DNA of 64,000 bases, from positions 2,852,001 to 2,916,000 of the forward strand of contig NZ_JAFCJI010000001.1 of the NCBI RefSeq assembly GCF_018131105.1, in the 5' to 3' direction. The translations under genes were made by a program, and so were the position numbers. A model generated the notes under the pieces. That model did no database searches. It had not been told where the DNA came from and was given only the letters and a program-made list of their open reading frames with translations. The stretch comes from Bradyrhizobium manausense (lineage in GTDB: Bacteria; Pseudomonadota; Alphaproteobacteria; Rhizobiales; Xanthobacteraceae). Shown here piece by piece: positions 8,457 to 16,917 of this stretch (positions are counted from its first letter, which is position 1; every line of letters begins with the position of its first letter).

Positions 8457-8598
8457 GACAGGCCGCTCGCAGGCACCAGGCCGCTGCTGGCCGAAAATGG
8501 GCGCAATGCAACAGCTCCGCCGGTATTCCGGTCTCGAGGGATGTCGACATCTGCGCGAAGTCATTTGACTGCGGCGCCCTGATCGACGACAAGCCGCC

Positions 8599-8835
8599 AT
8601 GGCCAAAAAACCCGGAACCAACCCGAAGGGCGAGTTCGCCTTTTTCAACGTCTTCTATGAAGACGACACCCAACGCTCCAACCGCCGCGTCCCTGCCGAA
8701 CTCCTCGGCGGCCTCGACGGCGACGAACCCGCGCGCAACTTCATCATGGAGCAGGACCGCGAGATCGCCGAAAAGGGCGGGCGACCGGCGATCGAGATCA
8801 AGCGGATCGAGCGGGTCGGTGCGAAGAAGAAGTAG
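8599..8835 (+). CDS. Small conserved hypothetical protein, 78 aa
   Basis: A 78-residue soluble protein with a basic start (MAKKPGTNPKGEF) and end (IERVGAKKK), and a middle containing FFNVFYEDDTQRSNRRVP. No known motif is recognised. The ATG at 8599 follows an AAGCCGCC-type upstream stretch with no strong Shine-Dalgarno site, but codon use and the clean end 12 bp before a convergent gene favour a real gene. Transcription may begin at the repeat-borne promoter near 8049 if RNA polymerase reads through the 8413 hairpin; otherwise a local promoter is needed. Function unknown. Confidence 0.65.
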   Translation: MAKKPGTNPKGEFAFFNVFYEDDTQRSNRRVPAELLGGLDGDEPARNFIMEQDREIAEKGGRPAIEIKRIERVGAKKK

Positions 8836-8847
8836 ATCGCGCGGCGC

Positions 8848-9225
8848 TCACCAGCGCCCGCACCATCTGTTCCAGGCAAACAGCAGATCGGCGAAACGAT
8901 CGTAGAAGAAGCGCGTGAACGGCAGCGCCACGCGATTGCCTGATAGCGCCGCAAGCCATCCCTCGCGCGGCGTTAACAGCCACAGCGCAATCGCGACATC
9001 CGCACCGACGATGAGCCGACCGGCCTCATCGGTCGCATGCAGGCGCCGCCTGATGTCGTCGAGCGAGGCGCCAAACTGCGCCAGCGCATCGGGCTGCTCG
9101 TTGATATCCCTGAATTCGACCGTCCCCGCGCGCACCAGCGCCAGCAGCTTGTTGCGCTGCCAGTCGATGCCGGCATCGCAGACGGGGCAGCGGGTGTTGT
9201 ACCAGACGGTGAGATGAGCCGGCAT
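8848..9225 (-). CDS. DCC-family (DUF393) thiol-disulfide oxidoreductase-like protein
   Basis: Small thioredoxin-like protein of 125 residues. The redox motif lies at the N-terminus in VWYNTRCPVCDAG, a CxxC pair followed by aspartate in the DUF393 pattern, and the FRDINEQPDAL segment matches the family. The ATG at 9225 starts directly before this motif; the frame continues upstream but gives a non-family leader. DCC proteins are thought to act in thiol exchange, but few have been studied. Divergent from the DUF534 gene beyond it. The C-terminus is rich in Trp and Arg (FAWNRWCGRW), which suggests membrane-surface contact (inference). Confidence 0.8.
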   Translation of the reverse strand: MPAHLTVWYNTRCPVCDAGIDWQRNKLLALVRAGTVEFRDINEQPDALAQFGASLDDIRRRLHATDEAGRLIVGADVAIALWLLTPREGWLAALSGNRVALPFTRFFYDRFADLLFAWNRWCGRW

Positions 9226-9482
9226 CGATGCGCCTTTCGCCTCGGAAGTATAGTCCGAGAGAAAGCCAGGTAAACGTCTTCGGCTGAAACTGACGATACG
9301 AAGGCTTTGGCCCGTACCGACGAAAACCAGTGATCGTCGAAACATCGGCTGTCGAGGGCAAACCGGAAATGATCGGCGTACTGCCAACTCGACGCTCATG
9401 ACCCGAAGCAGGCATGATCTCCCACCGCCCGAACGCCTGTGCTAGTGTTGCGGTGGAGACAGTCGGACGCACGAAGGAAAGC

Positions 9483-10466
9483 ATGCGACGTCGCGAGTTC
9501 ATAAACCTTTTAGGTGGTGGCGCGGCGGCATGGCCCCTCTCGCTTCGGGCACAGAGGCCGATGTCGCCTCTTATCGGTGTGCTCAGTAGCGGACCAGCCA
9601 AATTGCGCGAGGATCAGTCCGGGGGCCTTCGTCGCGGGCTAAAGGAAGCCGGCTTCGTCGAAGGCGACAACTTGCGCATTCTGTACCGTGGGGCAGACGA
9701 TCACTATGAACTCCTGCCAGCGCTGGCGGCTGAACTTGTTAGTCAATCAGTTTCGGTCATCGCAACGGCCGGAGGCCCTGTGGCGGCGCTTGCCGCCAAA
9801 TCTGCCACCAGCACGATCCCAATCGTATTTGCCGCTGTCTCAGACCCAGTAAAGAGTGGCCTGGTAACAAGTCTCAATCGCCCCGGCGGCAATGTCACCG
9901 GAAACGCGGGGCTGACGATTGAGCTCGACGCCAAGCGTCTTGAGTTATTGAGTGAGCTCGTTCCAGCAGGCCGGCCATTCGGAGCGTTGATCAACGCCAA
10001 TCGTCCCGGTGTTGATATCGAGGAGAACGATCTGCTTGCGGCGGCAAAGAATTTGGGTCGCGAGCTGGTGGTTCTTCGGACGAGTGACAGCGCCTCGATC
10101 GAAGCTGCCTTCGAGAAATTGGCCCAATTTGGAGTCACTGGCCTGGTCGTCGGCGCCGACGCGCTCTTCAACGATAACCGGCCGCGTGTTCTCTCGCTCG
10201 CAGCATACTACGCGATGGCCGGCGTCTATCCTTGGCGCGAATACGTGACCGCCGGTGGGCTCATCAGCTACGGGGCCAATTTGCTCGAGGGGTACAGGCT
10301 GTCGGGCGTATATGTCGGCCGTATCCTGAAAGGGGAAAATCCGGCAAATCTGCCTGTGGTCCAACCGGACAAGTTCGAATTTCTTATCAATCTTCGAACG
10401 GCGAAAGCACTCGGACTTGTCGTTCCGCCAGCGATAATTGCACGTGCCGATGAGGTTATCGAATAG
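9483..10466 (+). CDS. Orphan ABC-type substrate-binding protein, DUF534/TrpX family
   Basis: Periplasmic solute-binding protein of 327 residues. The start MRRREFINLLGG followed by AAAWPLSLRAQ is a typical export signal with paired arginines, found on very many Bradyrhizobium binding proteins of this family. The body shows two lobes: IGVLSSG, the ATSTIPIVFA-type hinge and the conserved NLPVVQPDKFEFLINLRTAKALGL region near the C-terminus. The ATG at 9483 is chosen because it begins the signal sequence. No permease or ATPase genes are next to it, so its transporter partner, if any, is elsewhere. Family members studied elsewhere bind amino acids or aromatic compounds; the ligand here is unknown. 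Confidence 0.85.
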   Translation: MRRREFINLLGGGAAAWPLSLRAQRPMSPLIGVLSSGPAKLREDQSGGLRRGLKEAGFVEGDNLRILYRGADDHYELLPALAAELVSQSVSVIATAGGPVAALAAKSATSTIPIVFAAVSDPVKSGLVTSLNRPGGNVTGNAGLTIELDAKRLELLSELVPAGRPFGALINANRPGVDIEENDLLAAAKNLGRELVVLRTSDSASIEAAFEKLAQFGVTGLVVGADALFNDNRPRVLSLAAYYAMAGVYPWREYVTAGGLISYGANLLEGYRLSGVYVGRILKGENPANLPVVQPDKFEFLINLRTAKALGLVVPPAIIARADEVIE

Positions 10467-10576
10467 CAAACGCCATCCCGCTTACATCGGCGCGGTGCAG
10501 ACAAGGCAAGAAATTTCGACCAGCCTTCAATGCAGACCGTCAAAGCGGTGGAGGACAGGTCCACGAGGGGAGATAG

Positions 10577-11020
10577 ATGAGCACAGTTAAAAGCGCCCTG
10601 GCCCAAAAGAGAGATGTTCTGATCCATGTTCGTTCCGGCGACAAGGTCGTCGAGGCCTTGCGCCAGATGCACGAGAATCGGGTCAGGTCGGTACTCGTCA
10701 TCGACGACGACGTGCTGGTTGGTATCGTGACCCAGGGCGACTGTGCGATCAAAGTACTGCTGCCCGGGCTCGATGCGAAGCAGACGCCGGTGGGCCAAGT
10801 GATGACGGCCAACCCGGTGACCATCAAACCGGACGATCCGCTGGAAGGCTGCATGGCAATGATGGCTAAGCGCGGCTTTCGCCATCTGCCAGTGCTGAAT
10901 GCCGGAAAGGTCGTGGGCGTGATCTCGATCGGAGACGTAGTCAAGAACATTATCCGGGATTTGGAGCACAACGTGGACGACCTGATGGGCTTCATCATGA
11001 GGGATGGCCCCGGGGGCTGA
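10577..11020 (+). CDS. Tandem CBS-domain (Bateman module) protein
   Basis: 147 residues made up almost entirely of two CBS domains: the first about residues 12-65 (VVEALRQMHENRVRSVLVIDD), the second about 77-135 (VMTANPVTIKPDDPLEGCMAMM, then RHLPVLNAGKVVGVISIGDV). Such stand-alone pairs bind adenosine nucleotides and signal energy or redox state. The start ATG follows GAGGGGAGATAG, a strong Shine-Dalgarno region. It is monocistronic and ends at a bidirectional terminator shared with rpoD. It is not fused to IMPDH or a channel, so the effector target is unknown. Confidence 0.88.
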   Translation: MSTVKSALAQKRDVLIHVRSGDKVVEALRQMHENRVRSVLVIDDDVLVGIVTQGDCAIKVLLPGLDAKQTPVGQVMTANPVTIKPDDPLEGCMAMMAKRGFRHLPVLNAGKVVGVISIGDVVKNIIRDLEHNVDDLMGFIMRDGPGG

Positions 11021-11091
11021 CGGACGATTTGCGGCTACGCAATTTTGTCGCGAGCTCCTCGCAATGACGGGAGCGAGAGCCGGGTCAAAGA

Positions 11092-11120
11092 AAAACGGCG
11101 GGCTGTTGGCCCGCCGTTTT
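11092..11120. terminator. Bidirectional terminator between the CBS gene and rpoD
   Basis: Stem AAAACGGCGGGC against GCCCGCCGTTTT with loop TGTTG, between the convergent CBS-protein and rpoD genes. A and T runs on both sides allow termination in both directions. Confidence 0.88.
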
Positions 11121-11140
11121 CGTTCTGATTGAAATTCGGA

Positions 11141-13276
11141 TCAATTATCCAAGAAGCTCCGCAGCTTCCGCGACCGCGACGGATGCTTCAGCTTCCGCAA
11201 CGCCTTCGCCTCGATCTGCCTGATGCGTTCGCGGGTCACGCTGAACTGCTGGCCGACTTCTTCCAGCGTGTGGTCGGTGTTCATGCCGATGCCGAAGCGC
11301 ATGCGGAGCACGCGTTCTTCGCGCGGGGTGAGCGAGGCGAGCACGCGCGTGGTGGTCTCGCGCAGGTTCGACTGGATCGCGGCGTCGATCGGCAGGATCG
11401 CGTTCTTGTCCTCGATGAAATCGCCAAGATGCGAATCCTCCTCGTCACCGACGGGCGTTTCGAGCGAGAGCGGCTCTTTCGCGATCTTGAGGACTTTTCG
11501 CACTTTCTCGAGCGGCATGCCGAGCTTTTCCGCGAGCTCTTCCGGGGTCGGCTCGCGGCCGATCTCGTTGAGCATCTGGCGGCTCGTGCGCACGATCTTG
11601 TTGATCGTCTCGATCATGTGCACGGGGATGCGGATGGTGCGCGCCTGGTCGGCGATCGAGCGGGTGATCGCCTGCCGGATCCACCACGTCGCGTAGGTCG
11701 AGAACTTGTAGCCGCGGCGGTATTCGAACTTATCGACCGCCTTCATCAGGCCGATATTGCCTTCCTGGATCAGGTCGAGGAATTGCAGGCCGCGGTTGGT
11801 GTATTTCTTGGCGATCGAGATCACGAGACGGAGGTTGGCTTCCACCATCTCCTTCTTGGCCTGGCGGGCCTCGCGCTCGCCCTTCTGCACGGAGTGCACG
11901 ATCTTGCGGAACTCGACGATCTCGAGGCCGGTCAGCGCGGCGAGCTGATGCACCTCGTGACGGAGGTCCTTGATGCGGTCCTTCTCGTGATGGACGAAGT
12001 TCTTCCAGCCCTTGGCCGAGAGTTTCGAGACGCGGTTGAGCCAGCGCGGATCGAGCTCCGAGCCGGTGTAGTTGCGCAGGAAGTCTTCGCGCGCGACGCC
12101 GTGGCTGTCGGCGAGGCGCATCAGGCGACCCTCATGCGAGACGAGGCGCTTGTTGATGTCGTAGAGCTGCTCGACGAGTGAATCGATACGGGCCTGGTTG
12201 AGGCGCAGCGACTTCACCTCGACGATGATCTCGTCCTTCAGCTTCTTGTACTTGCGCTCCTGGTGCGGCGAGAGCGACTCGTTCTGGAGCTGGTTCTGGA
12301 TGTCCTGCTCCTGAAGCTTGCGCAGCTTCTTGTAGCTGTCGGCGATCTTGTCGAAGATCTCGACGACCTTGGGCTTGAGCTCGGCCTCGATGGCCGCAAG
12401 CGACATCTGGTTCTCGAACTCGTCGTCCTCGTCCATGTCCGCTTCGGCAGCGGCCTCGCCCGGATCCTTGGTCTCGCCGCCGGGGGCGGGCTGGGCTGCG
12501 CGGAACGGGGTCGGGGACGGCGGAGCTGCGGGCGGCGCGACATGCGACGGCGCACCGGCGGTTGCGGCCTGGCCGCCTTCGGCGGACGCTTCGCCATTTT
12601 CGCCGTTCGGACCCGCGATCATCGCGTTGTTCATGCCGGCCTTGGCATCGGGCCCGGCATAGGTCGCTTCGAGATCGATGATGTCGCGAAGGAAGATCTT
12701 TCCTTCGTTGAGCTCGTCGCGCCAGATGATGATGGCCTGGAAGGTCAGCGGGCTTTCGCAGAGGCCCGCGATCATCGCCTCGCGGCCGGCCTCGATGCGC
12801 TTCGCAATCGCGATTTCGCCTTCGCGGGAGAGCAGCTCGACCGTGCCCATCTCGCGCAGATACATACGCACGGGATCGTCGGTGCGCTCGCCCGGCTCGC
12901 TCTTCTTGACTTCGGTGACGGCCTTCTGGGTGACCTCGACGAGCTCGTTATCGGTCTCGTCCTCGCCGCCCTCGTCCTTGTCCTCTTCGCCTTCGCTATC
13001 GTCGGCTTCGGTGACGTTGATGCCCATGTCCGAGAGCATGGACATGATGTCCTCGATCTGCTCGGGCGAGGTCTGGTCGGACGGCAAAACTTCGTTGAGC
13101 TGATCGAAGGTCACGAAGCCGCGCTTCTTGGCCTGCTTGATCATCTTCTTCACTGCCGCGTCGGACAGATCGAGCAACGGCGACGGCGCGTCCTGGGAAT
13201 CCTTCTCCGGAGCGTCCGCTGCCTTGTCGTCTTTTTCCTTGTCCTTCGCCTGCAGCGTCTTTGCCTTGGTGGCCAT
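11141..13276 (-). CDS. rpoD: Primary RNA polymerase sigma factor RpoD (sigma-70)
   Basis: Housekeeping sigma factor of 711 residues. Region 1.1 lies at about 40-110 ([21 protein letters not shown]), an acidic stretch follows, then the alphaproteobacterial non-conserved insertion with a Pro/Ala-rich segment around residues 215-280. Regions 2.1-2.4 contain [35 protein letters not shown] and the [15 protein letters not shown] -10 recognition helix. Region 4 ends with the helix-turn-helix [20 protein letters not shown]. It lies downstream of dnaG on the same strand, as in the macromolecular synthesis operon, but with a 374-bp gap, so it may also have its own promoter. Confidence 0.97.
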   Translation of the reverse strand: MATKAKTLQAKDKEKDDKAADAPEKDSQDAPSPLLDLSDAAVKKMIKQAKKRGFVTFDQLNEVLPSDQTSPEQIEDIMSMLSDMGINVTEADDSEGEEDKDEGGEDETDNELVEVTQKAVTEVKKSEPGERTDDPVRMYLREMGTVELLSREGEIAIAKRIEAGREAMIAGLCESPLTFQAIIIWRDELNEGKIFLRDIIDLEATYAGPDAKAGMNNAMIAGPNGENGEASAEGGQAATAGAPSHVAPPAAPPSPTPFRAAQPAPGGETKDPGEAAAEADMDEDDEFENQMSLAAIEAELKPKVVEIFDKIADSYKKLRKLQEQDIQNQLQNESLSPHQERKYKKLKDEIIVEVKSLRLNQARIDSLVEQLYDINKRLVSHEGRLMRLADSHGVAREDFLRNYTGSELDPRWLNRVSKLSAKGWKNFVHHEKDRIKDLRHEVHQLAALTGLEIVEFRKIVHSVQKGEREARQAKKEMVEANLRLVISIAKKYTNRGLQFLDLIQEGNIGLMKAVDKFEYRRGYKFSTYATWWIRQAITRSIADQARTIRIPVHMIETINKIVRTSRQMLNEIGREPTPEELAEKLGMPLEKVRKVLKIAKEPLSLETPVGDEEDSHLGDFIEDKNAILPIDAAIQSNLRETTTRVLASLTPREERVLRMRFGIGMNTDHTLEEVGQQFSVTRERIRQIEAKALRKLKHPSRSRKLRSFLDN

Positions 13277-13650
13277 CCATTGCTCCTAAACGCGTTTCAT
13301 GCGGGACGTTGCGCGCGCCCGCGTGAAATCACTTGAACTTGTTGCTCGACGCTCTCGCTTCGCCAGATCTCGACACGGAAAGGGCGGCGCGCACATATCT
13401 CGCCACCCCGACCTTCTCTCGCCGGATTTGCCTAACGCTTCGTGAGCCTCTTTGTCGCAGCGGATGCAGGTGAAGTGCCAACAGCTATTGCGCGGATTCA
13501 TTCCTGACGCGTCTGTTCTGCCTGCGGCCGCCTGGGGGCCAAAGTGCTACAAGACCGTTAAGCCTCGATTAACCCTGTTTTTGCCGCCAAACCTAGGATT
13601 TGGCGAGTCTTTTAGCGGTACCTAGCCCGGCCGTCCGCATGATTCTTTCA
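13277..13650. other. 374-bp dnaG-rpoD intergenic region
   Basis: No gene seen. Contains a small hairpin (CGCCAAA against TTTGGCG around 13584-13604) and presumably the rpoD promoter on the minus strand. No -35/-10 pair good enough to name was found. Confidence 0.6.
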
Positions 13651-15684
13651 TCACACGCTCTTCTGGAACCGGCCCGACAGCTCGCCAAAACCCTCGATCA
13701 GGGCCTCGGTACCGTCGACCTCTCCTATCCGAGCCTTGACGTCACGCAGCCACGCCAAATTGGCCTCGCTGGGGTCCTCCCCCAAGGCCAGCTCGGCGTC
13801 CTTCAGCTCCCTAAGTAGTGAATGCCATTGCCGATGCAAGGTAACGAGCTGATGCCAGGTGGCGAGAACGTCGTCCCGTGCCGCGCCCTCGCGGGCGCCC
13901 CACACCGCCGCATTCGTGATGCCATTCTCAACTCTTTGAAGAAGCTGAGAAAATCCACCCTTCTCGATGTCAGACCGCATTTTCTCGGCCAGCTCGCCGG
14001 GGTCCGATGAGTGGTGATGGTCGTTGGCGAAGGCGGCGATGATGGCGGCCCGCAGCTTGTGGGCCTCGGGGTGGGCGAGCTCCAGGGCGGCCACCTCCTC
14101 GAGGTGATCATGCAACAGCCAGGGGTGGCTGATCAGGCATTGCAGGATCAGGGCCTCGCGGCGGGAGATCGCGCTTCTCTGTCCGCGCATGATCGGGCTG
14201 GCCGCGAGCTGGGGGCTCGCCGCCTGATAGGGGCCGGAGGGCAGCGGAATCGGCCCCGGCGGGCCGCCGCGGCGACCGCCAAACCCTTGTCCGAATCCCT
14301 GGCCACCGAATCGATTCGCCTGCCCGCCGCGGGGCTGGAACGAGCGGCCCCCGCCCCCCTGGCGGAAATTGCCCCGGCCGGCAAAGCCGCCGCGCCCGCC
14401 ATCGGGAGAGAAGGTGCGCTGGAGCCGCTCGACGAAATCGTCGCGGTAATAGCGCCTGACAACCTCGTCACGGATGCCGTTGGACAATTCCTTGATGCGC
14501 GCTTCCAGCGCCGCGCGGCGCTCGGGCGTGGCGAAATTGCCGCCTTCGAGCTCGCGCGACCAGATCATGTCGGCCAGCGGACGCGCCGCCGCGATCACCT
14601 CCTCGATCGCGCCACGACCGCCGGAGCGCGCGAGATCGTCGGGGTCCTGCCCTTCGGGCAGCAGAGCAAAACGCAGGCTCTTGCCGGGCGCGAGGAAGGG
14701 AAGCGCGAGGTCCGCGGCGCGATACGCGGCCTTCTGCCCGGCGCGGTCGCCGTCGAAGCAGAGGATCGGCTCGTCGGCCATCTTCCAGAGTAGCGCGAGC
14801 TGGTTTTCGGTCAACGCAGTGCCGAGCGGCGCGACCGCGCCGGCAAAGCCCGCCGTCACCATCGCGATGACGTCGACATAGCCTTCGACCACGATCAGCG
14901 CGCTGCCATCATGGGTGGCTTTGCGCGCGGTCTGATGATTGTAGAGATTATCGCCCTTGTGGAAGAGCGGCGTCTCCGGCGAATTCAGGTATTTTGCCGG
15001 AACGTCCTTCTCCAGCGCGCGTCCGCCGAAGGCGATGACGCGGCCGCGCATATCCGTGATCGGAAACATCACGCGATCGCGGAAGCGATCGTAGGGCACG
15101 GGAATGTCGTCGCCGCCGATCAGAAGGCCGGTCTCGACCATGTCCTCGACCGAGACGCCGAGCTTGCCGAGATGCTCCTTCAGCGCGAAGCGCTCGGGCG
15201 GCGGCGGCGCATAGCCGAGACGGAACTGCAGTTGCGTCGCCGGCGAGATGGCGCGGTCGGCGAGATAGCCGCGCGCTTTTGCACCGACGCGCGACGCCAG
15301 CGTTTCCGCGAAGAACTTCGCGGCCAGCTCCATCACGTCATGCAGCGTGCGCCGACGCTGCTCGTGGCGTGCCGCATCCGGCGTCACCGCCGGCAACGGC
15401 AGGCCGGCCATGCCGGCGAGCCGCTCGACGGCTTCAGCAAACGGCAGGCCATCGGTCTCCATCATGAAACTGATGATGTCGCCGTGCTTGCCGGAGGAGA
15501 AGTCGTGGTAAAAACCCTTCTGGTCGTTGACGTAGAAGGACGGCGTCTTCTCCTGCTGGAACGGCGACAGCCCCTTCCACTCCCGCCCCGCCTTCTTCAG
15601 CTTGACGCGCTTGCCCACGACCTCGGAAACCGAAAGCCGGGCACGAAGCTCGTCGAGGAATTGGGGCGTGAAGCGCATGGCCAT
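13651..15684 (-). CDS. dnaG: DNA primase DnaG lacking the canonical zinc ligands
   Basis: Makes RNA primers at the replication fork. The 677-residue protein has an N-terminal zinc-finger-fold domain (1-100), a catalytic core with the TOPRIM motifs VVEGYVDV (E267) and DGDRAG (311-316), and a C-terminal DnaB-binding domain (about 500-677). Two features stand out. The positions of the four E. coli zinc ligands (C40, H43, C61, C64) are S40, Q43, D61 and S64 here, although the surrounding EKTPSF and GFYH residues are kept. A Gly/Arg/Gln-rich linker (about 427-480) joins core and helicase-binding domain. The ATG at 15684 is used; ATG 15678 is also possible. rpoD lies downstream on the same strand. 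Confidence 0.95.
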   Translation of the reverse strand: MAMRFTPQFLDELRARLSVSEVVGKRVKLKKAGREWKGLSPFQQEKTPSFYVNDQKGFYHDFSSGKHGDIISFMMETDGLPFAEAVERLAGMAGLPLPAVTPDAARHEQRRRTLHDVMELAAKFFAETLASRVGAKARGYLADRAISPATQLQFRLGYAPPPPERFALKEHLGKLGVSVEDMVETGLLIGGDDIPVPYDRFRDRVMFPITDMRGRVIAFGGRALEKDVPAKYLNSPETPLFHKGDNLYNHQTARKATHDGSALIVVEGYVDVIAMVTAGFAGAVAPLGTALTENQLALLWKMADEPILCFDGDRAGQKAAYRAADLALPFLAPGKSLRFALLPEGQDPDDLARSGGRGAIEEVIAAARPLADMIWSRELEGGNFATPERRAALEARIKELSNGIRDEVVRRYYRDDFVERLQRTFSPDGGRGGFAGRGNFRQGGGGRSFQPRGGQANRFGGQGFGQGFGGRRGGPPGPIPLPSGPYQAASPQLAASPIMRGQRSAISRREALILQCLISHPWLLHDHLEEVAALELAHPEAHKLRAAIIAAFANDHHHSSDPGELAEKMRSDIEKGGFSQLLQRVENGITNAAVWGAREGAARDDVLATWHQLVTLHRQWHSLLRELKDAELALGEDPSEANLAWLRDVKARIGEVDGTEALIEGFGELSGRFQKSV

Positions 15685-15793
15685 TGTGTAGCGCGAAACC
15701 GTCTGAGTCGGGCGAAGGGATCAGGGATATAGGTGCGGCATCGCCAAAGGCCAGATTTGTCCGGCTTATCCGCGCTGTTCACAGCCCCTTCCC

Positions 15794-15831
15794 TCATTCC
15801 GGGGCTCGCGCCAAGAGGCGCCCCGGAATGA
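15794..15831. repeat. Short palindrome (TCATTCCGGGGC)
   Basis: Twelve-base perfect arms TCATTCCGGGGC and GCCCCGGAATGA around a 14-base loop, between the divergent dnaG and chlorite dismutase genes. It resembles the ends of the longer palindromes at 28186, 29445 and 62291. Confidence 0.7.
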
Positions 15832-15881
15832 CTGAGAGAGACAAGGCTTGAACCCCACCCGGTTCCACGCTTCCATGGGCC

Positions 15882-16445
15882 ATGTTCAGGACCTTTCGGG
15901 GTGGCCAGAGCGGGGGCTGGCGCGTGACCTCGATGTCGCCTGTGACGGGCGAGCCCCTGCCCTTCATGCCGGCGCTGTCGGTGACCGACGGCGACGCCGT
16001 TGCGCTGCCGCTGGTGCCATCGCGCAATGCCTGGCGCCTGGTCGGCGTGTCGAGCAGCCTGCGCTACACCGAGCGGCCCGAGAAGCAGCAGCTCGCGAGT
16101 GTGCAGTCCGACCTCGGCCGGCTGGAGGCGACCAGCGCGGCGCTGATCCCGATCCGCAAATCGCAGGCCTGGTGGGATCTCACGCAGGACGAGCGGCGCA
16201 AGATCTTTGAAGACAAGTCGCACCACATCGCGAGCAGCTTGCGCTTTCTGCCCGCGATCGCGCGCCAGCTCTATCACTGCCGCGACCTCGGCGAGCCCTT
16301 CGATTTCCTGACCTGGTTCGAATTCGCACCCGCCCACGCCCCGCTGTTCGAGGAGCTGGTCGGAATGCTCAGGCAAACCGAAGAGTGGACCTATGTCGAG
16401 CGCGAGGTCGACGTGCGCGTGGTGAAGGAAGTGCTGTCGGCCTAG
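15882..16445 (+). CDS. cld: Chlorite dismutase family heme protein (short, Nitrobacter-type lineage)
   Basis: Heme b enzyme that can split chlorite into chloride and O2. The 187-residue protein belongs to the short lineage known from Nitrobacter winogradskyi. The diagnostic block IFEDKSHHIASSL carries the proximal heme histidine (H115), and R128 in IARQLYH occupies the place of the catalytic distal arginine, thirteen residues later, as in the Nitrobacter enzyme (H114/R127, from memory). RDLGEPFDFLTWFEFAP and EEWTYVEREVDVRV follow. The ATG at 15882 gives the expected N-terminus (FxGGxSGxW) even though no clear Shine-Dalgarno site is seen. There are no perchlorate or chlorate reductase genes nearby, so the physiological role is uncertain. 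Its stop overlaps the stop of the convergent gene by four bases. Confidence 0.9.
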   Translation: MFRTFRGGQSGGWRVTSMSPVTGEPLPFMPALSVTDGDAVALPLVPSRNAWRLVGVSSSLRYTERPEKQQLASVQSDLGRLEATSAALIPIRKSQAWWDLTQDERRKIFEDKSHHIASSLRFLPAIARQLYHCRDLGEPFDFLTWFEFAPAHAPLFEELVGMLRQTEEWTYVEREVDVRVVKEVLSA

Positions 16446-16840
16446 TGGTCGAGAAAGCGGCCGGACTCGATGTGCGGCAGACCGTTGACGGGCCAGTTGT
16501 AGACATAGGTCCACGCCTTGTCCGTGACACCATCCGCGCCGGTCACGTCGACCAGTATGCGCAGATATTCGGTCGGCTCCGGAAAGCCCTCGCCGCAGGC
16601 CTCGTACATGTCGAGCTCGCGCAGGAGTTCATCGCCCGCACGCAGGTGAAAGAGTTCGCCATGCACGACATCCGATGACGCGTCGGACAGCAGCAATCCC
16701 GGATAATGCTTCACCAGGACGAGCCGGCCCCGGCAGCTCGCTTCACCCAGGAAATCCGCATGCTGCGCCAGCAGCCGCGCCATCGGATGGTCGAAGCCGC
16801 GCATCAGGGTGCCGTAGACGAAGAGACGATCGGAGGTCAT
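16442..16840 (-). CDS. Gamma-glutamylcyclotransferase-like (AIG2/GGCT fold) protein
   Basis: 132-residue protein of the gamma-glutamylcyclotransferase-like fold. The family's FVYGTLM motif is at residues 7-13, the acidic residue expected in the active site lies in ELDMYEACG, and WTYVYNWPVNG forms the C-terminal strand. Members form 5-oxoproline from gamma-glutamyl compounds or process related amine adducts; substrate not predictable. The TAG stop overlaps the chlorite dismutase stop on the other strand by four bases. The ATG at 16840 is about 77 bp from the end of the transglutaminase gene on the same strand, so the two may be cotranscribed. Confidence 0.82.
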   Translation of the reverse strand: MTSDRLFVYGTLMRGFDHPMARLLAQHADFLGEASCRGRLVLVKHYPGLLLSDASSDVVHGELFHLRAGDELLRELDMYEACGEGFPEPTEYLRILVDVTGADGVTDKAWTYVYNWPVNGLPHIESGRFLDH

Positions 16841-16917
16841 GGGGGCTCTATAACCGGCAATGATACGGAACGACAGTGCCGCATATTCGCTGTCGTCCCG
16901 GCGACAGCGGTGGCTGT

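Larger units (their letters stand above)
7844..8598. other. 755-bp intergenic region with a promoter-bearing repeat and a terminator
   Basis: No convincing protein gene. It holds the promoter of the transglycosylase gene on its left side, a dispersed repeat (7963-8054) with a promoter-like end, and a long terminator hairpin at 8413-8456. The 73-codon plus-strand frame at 8237-8458 ends inside that terminator and does not look like a protein. Confidence 0.7.

Noticed and set aside
8237..8458. 73-codon plus-strand frame before the long terminator
   Set aside because: Runs into the terminator hairpin, has no ribosome-binding site and no protein-like conservation pattern visible.
10268..10969. 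233-codon minus-strand frame spanning the DUF534 3' end and the CBS gene, with a YSITSSAR-like stretch
   Set aside because: This pattern is a familiar antisense artefact of DUF534 gene ends; both overlapped genes are better supported.
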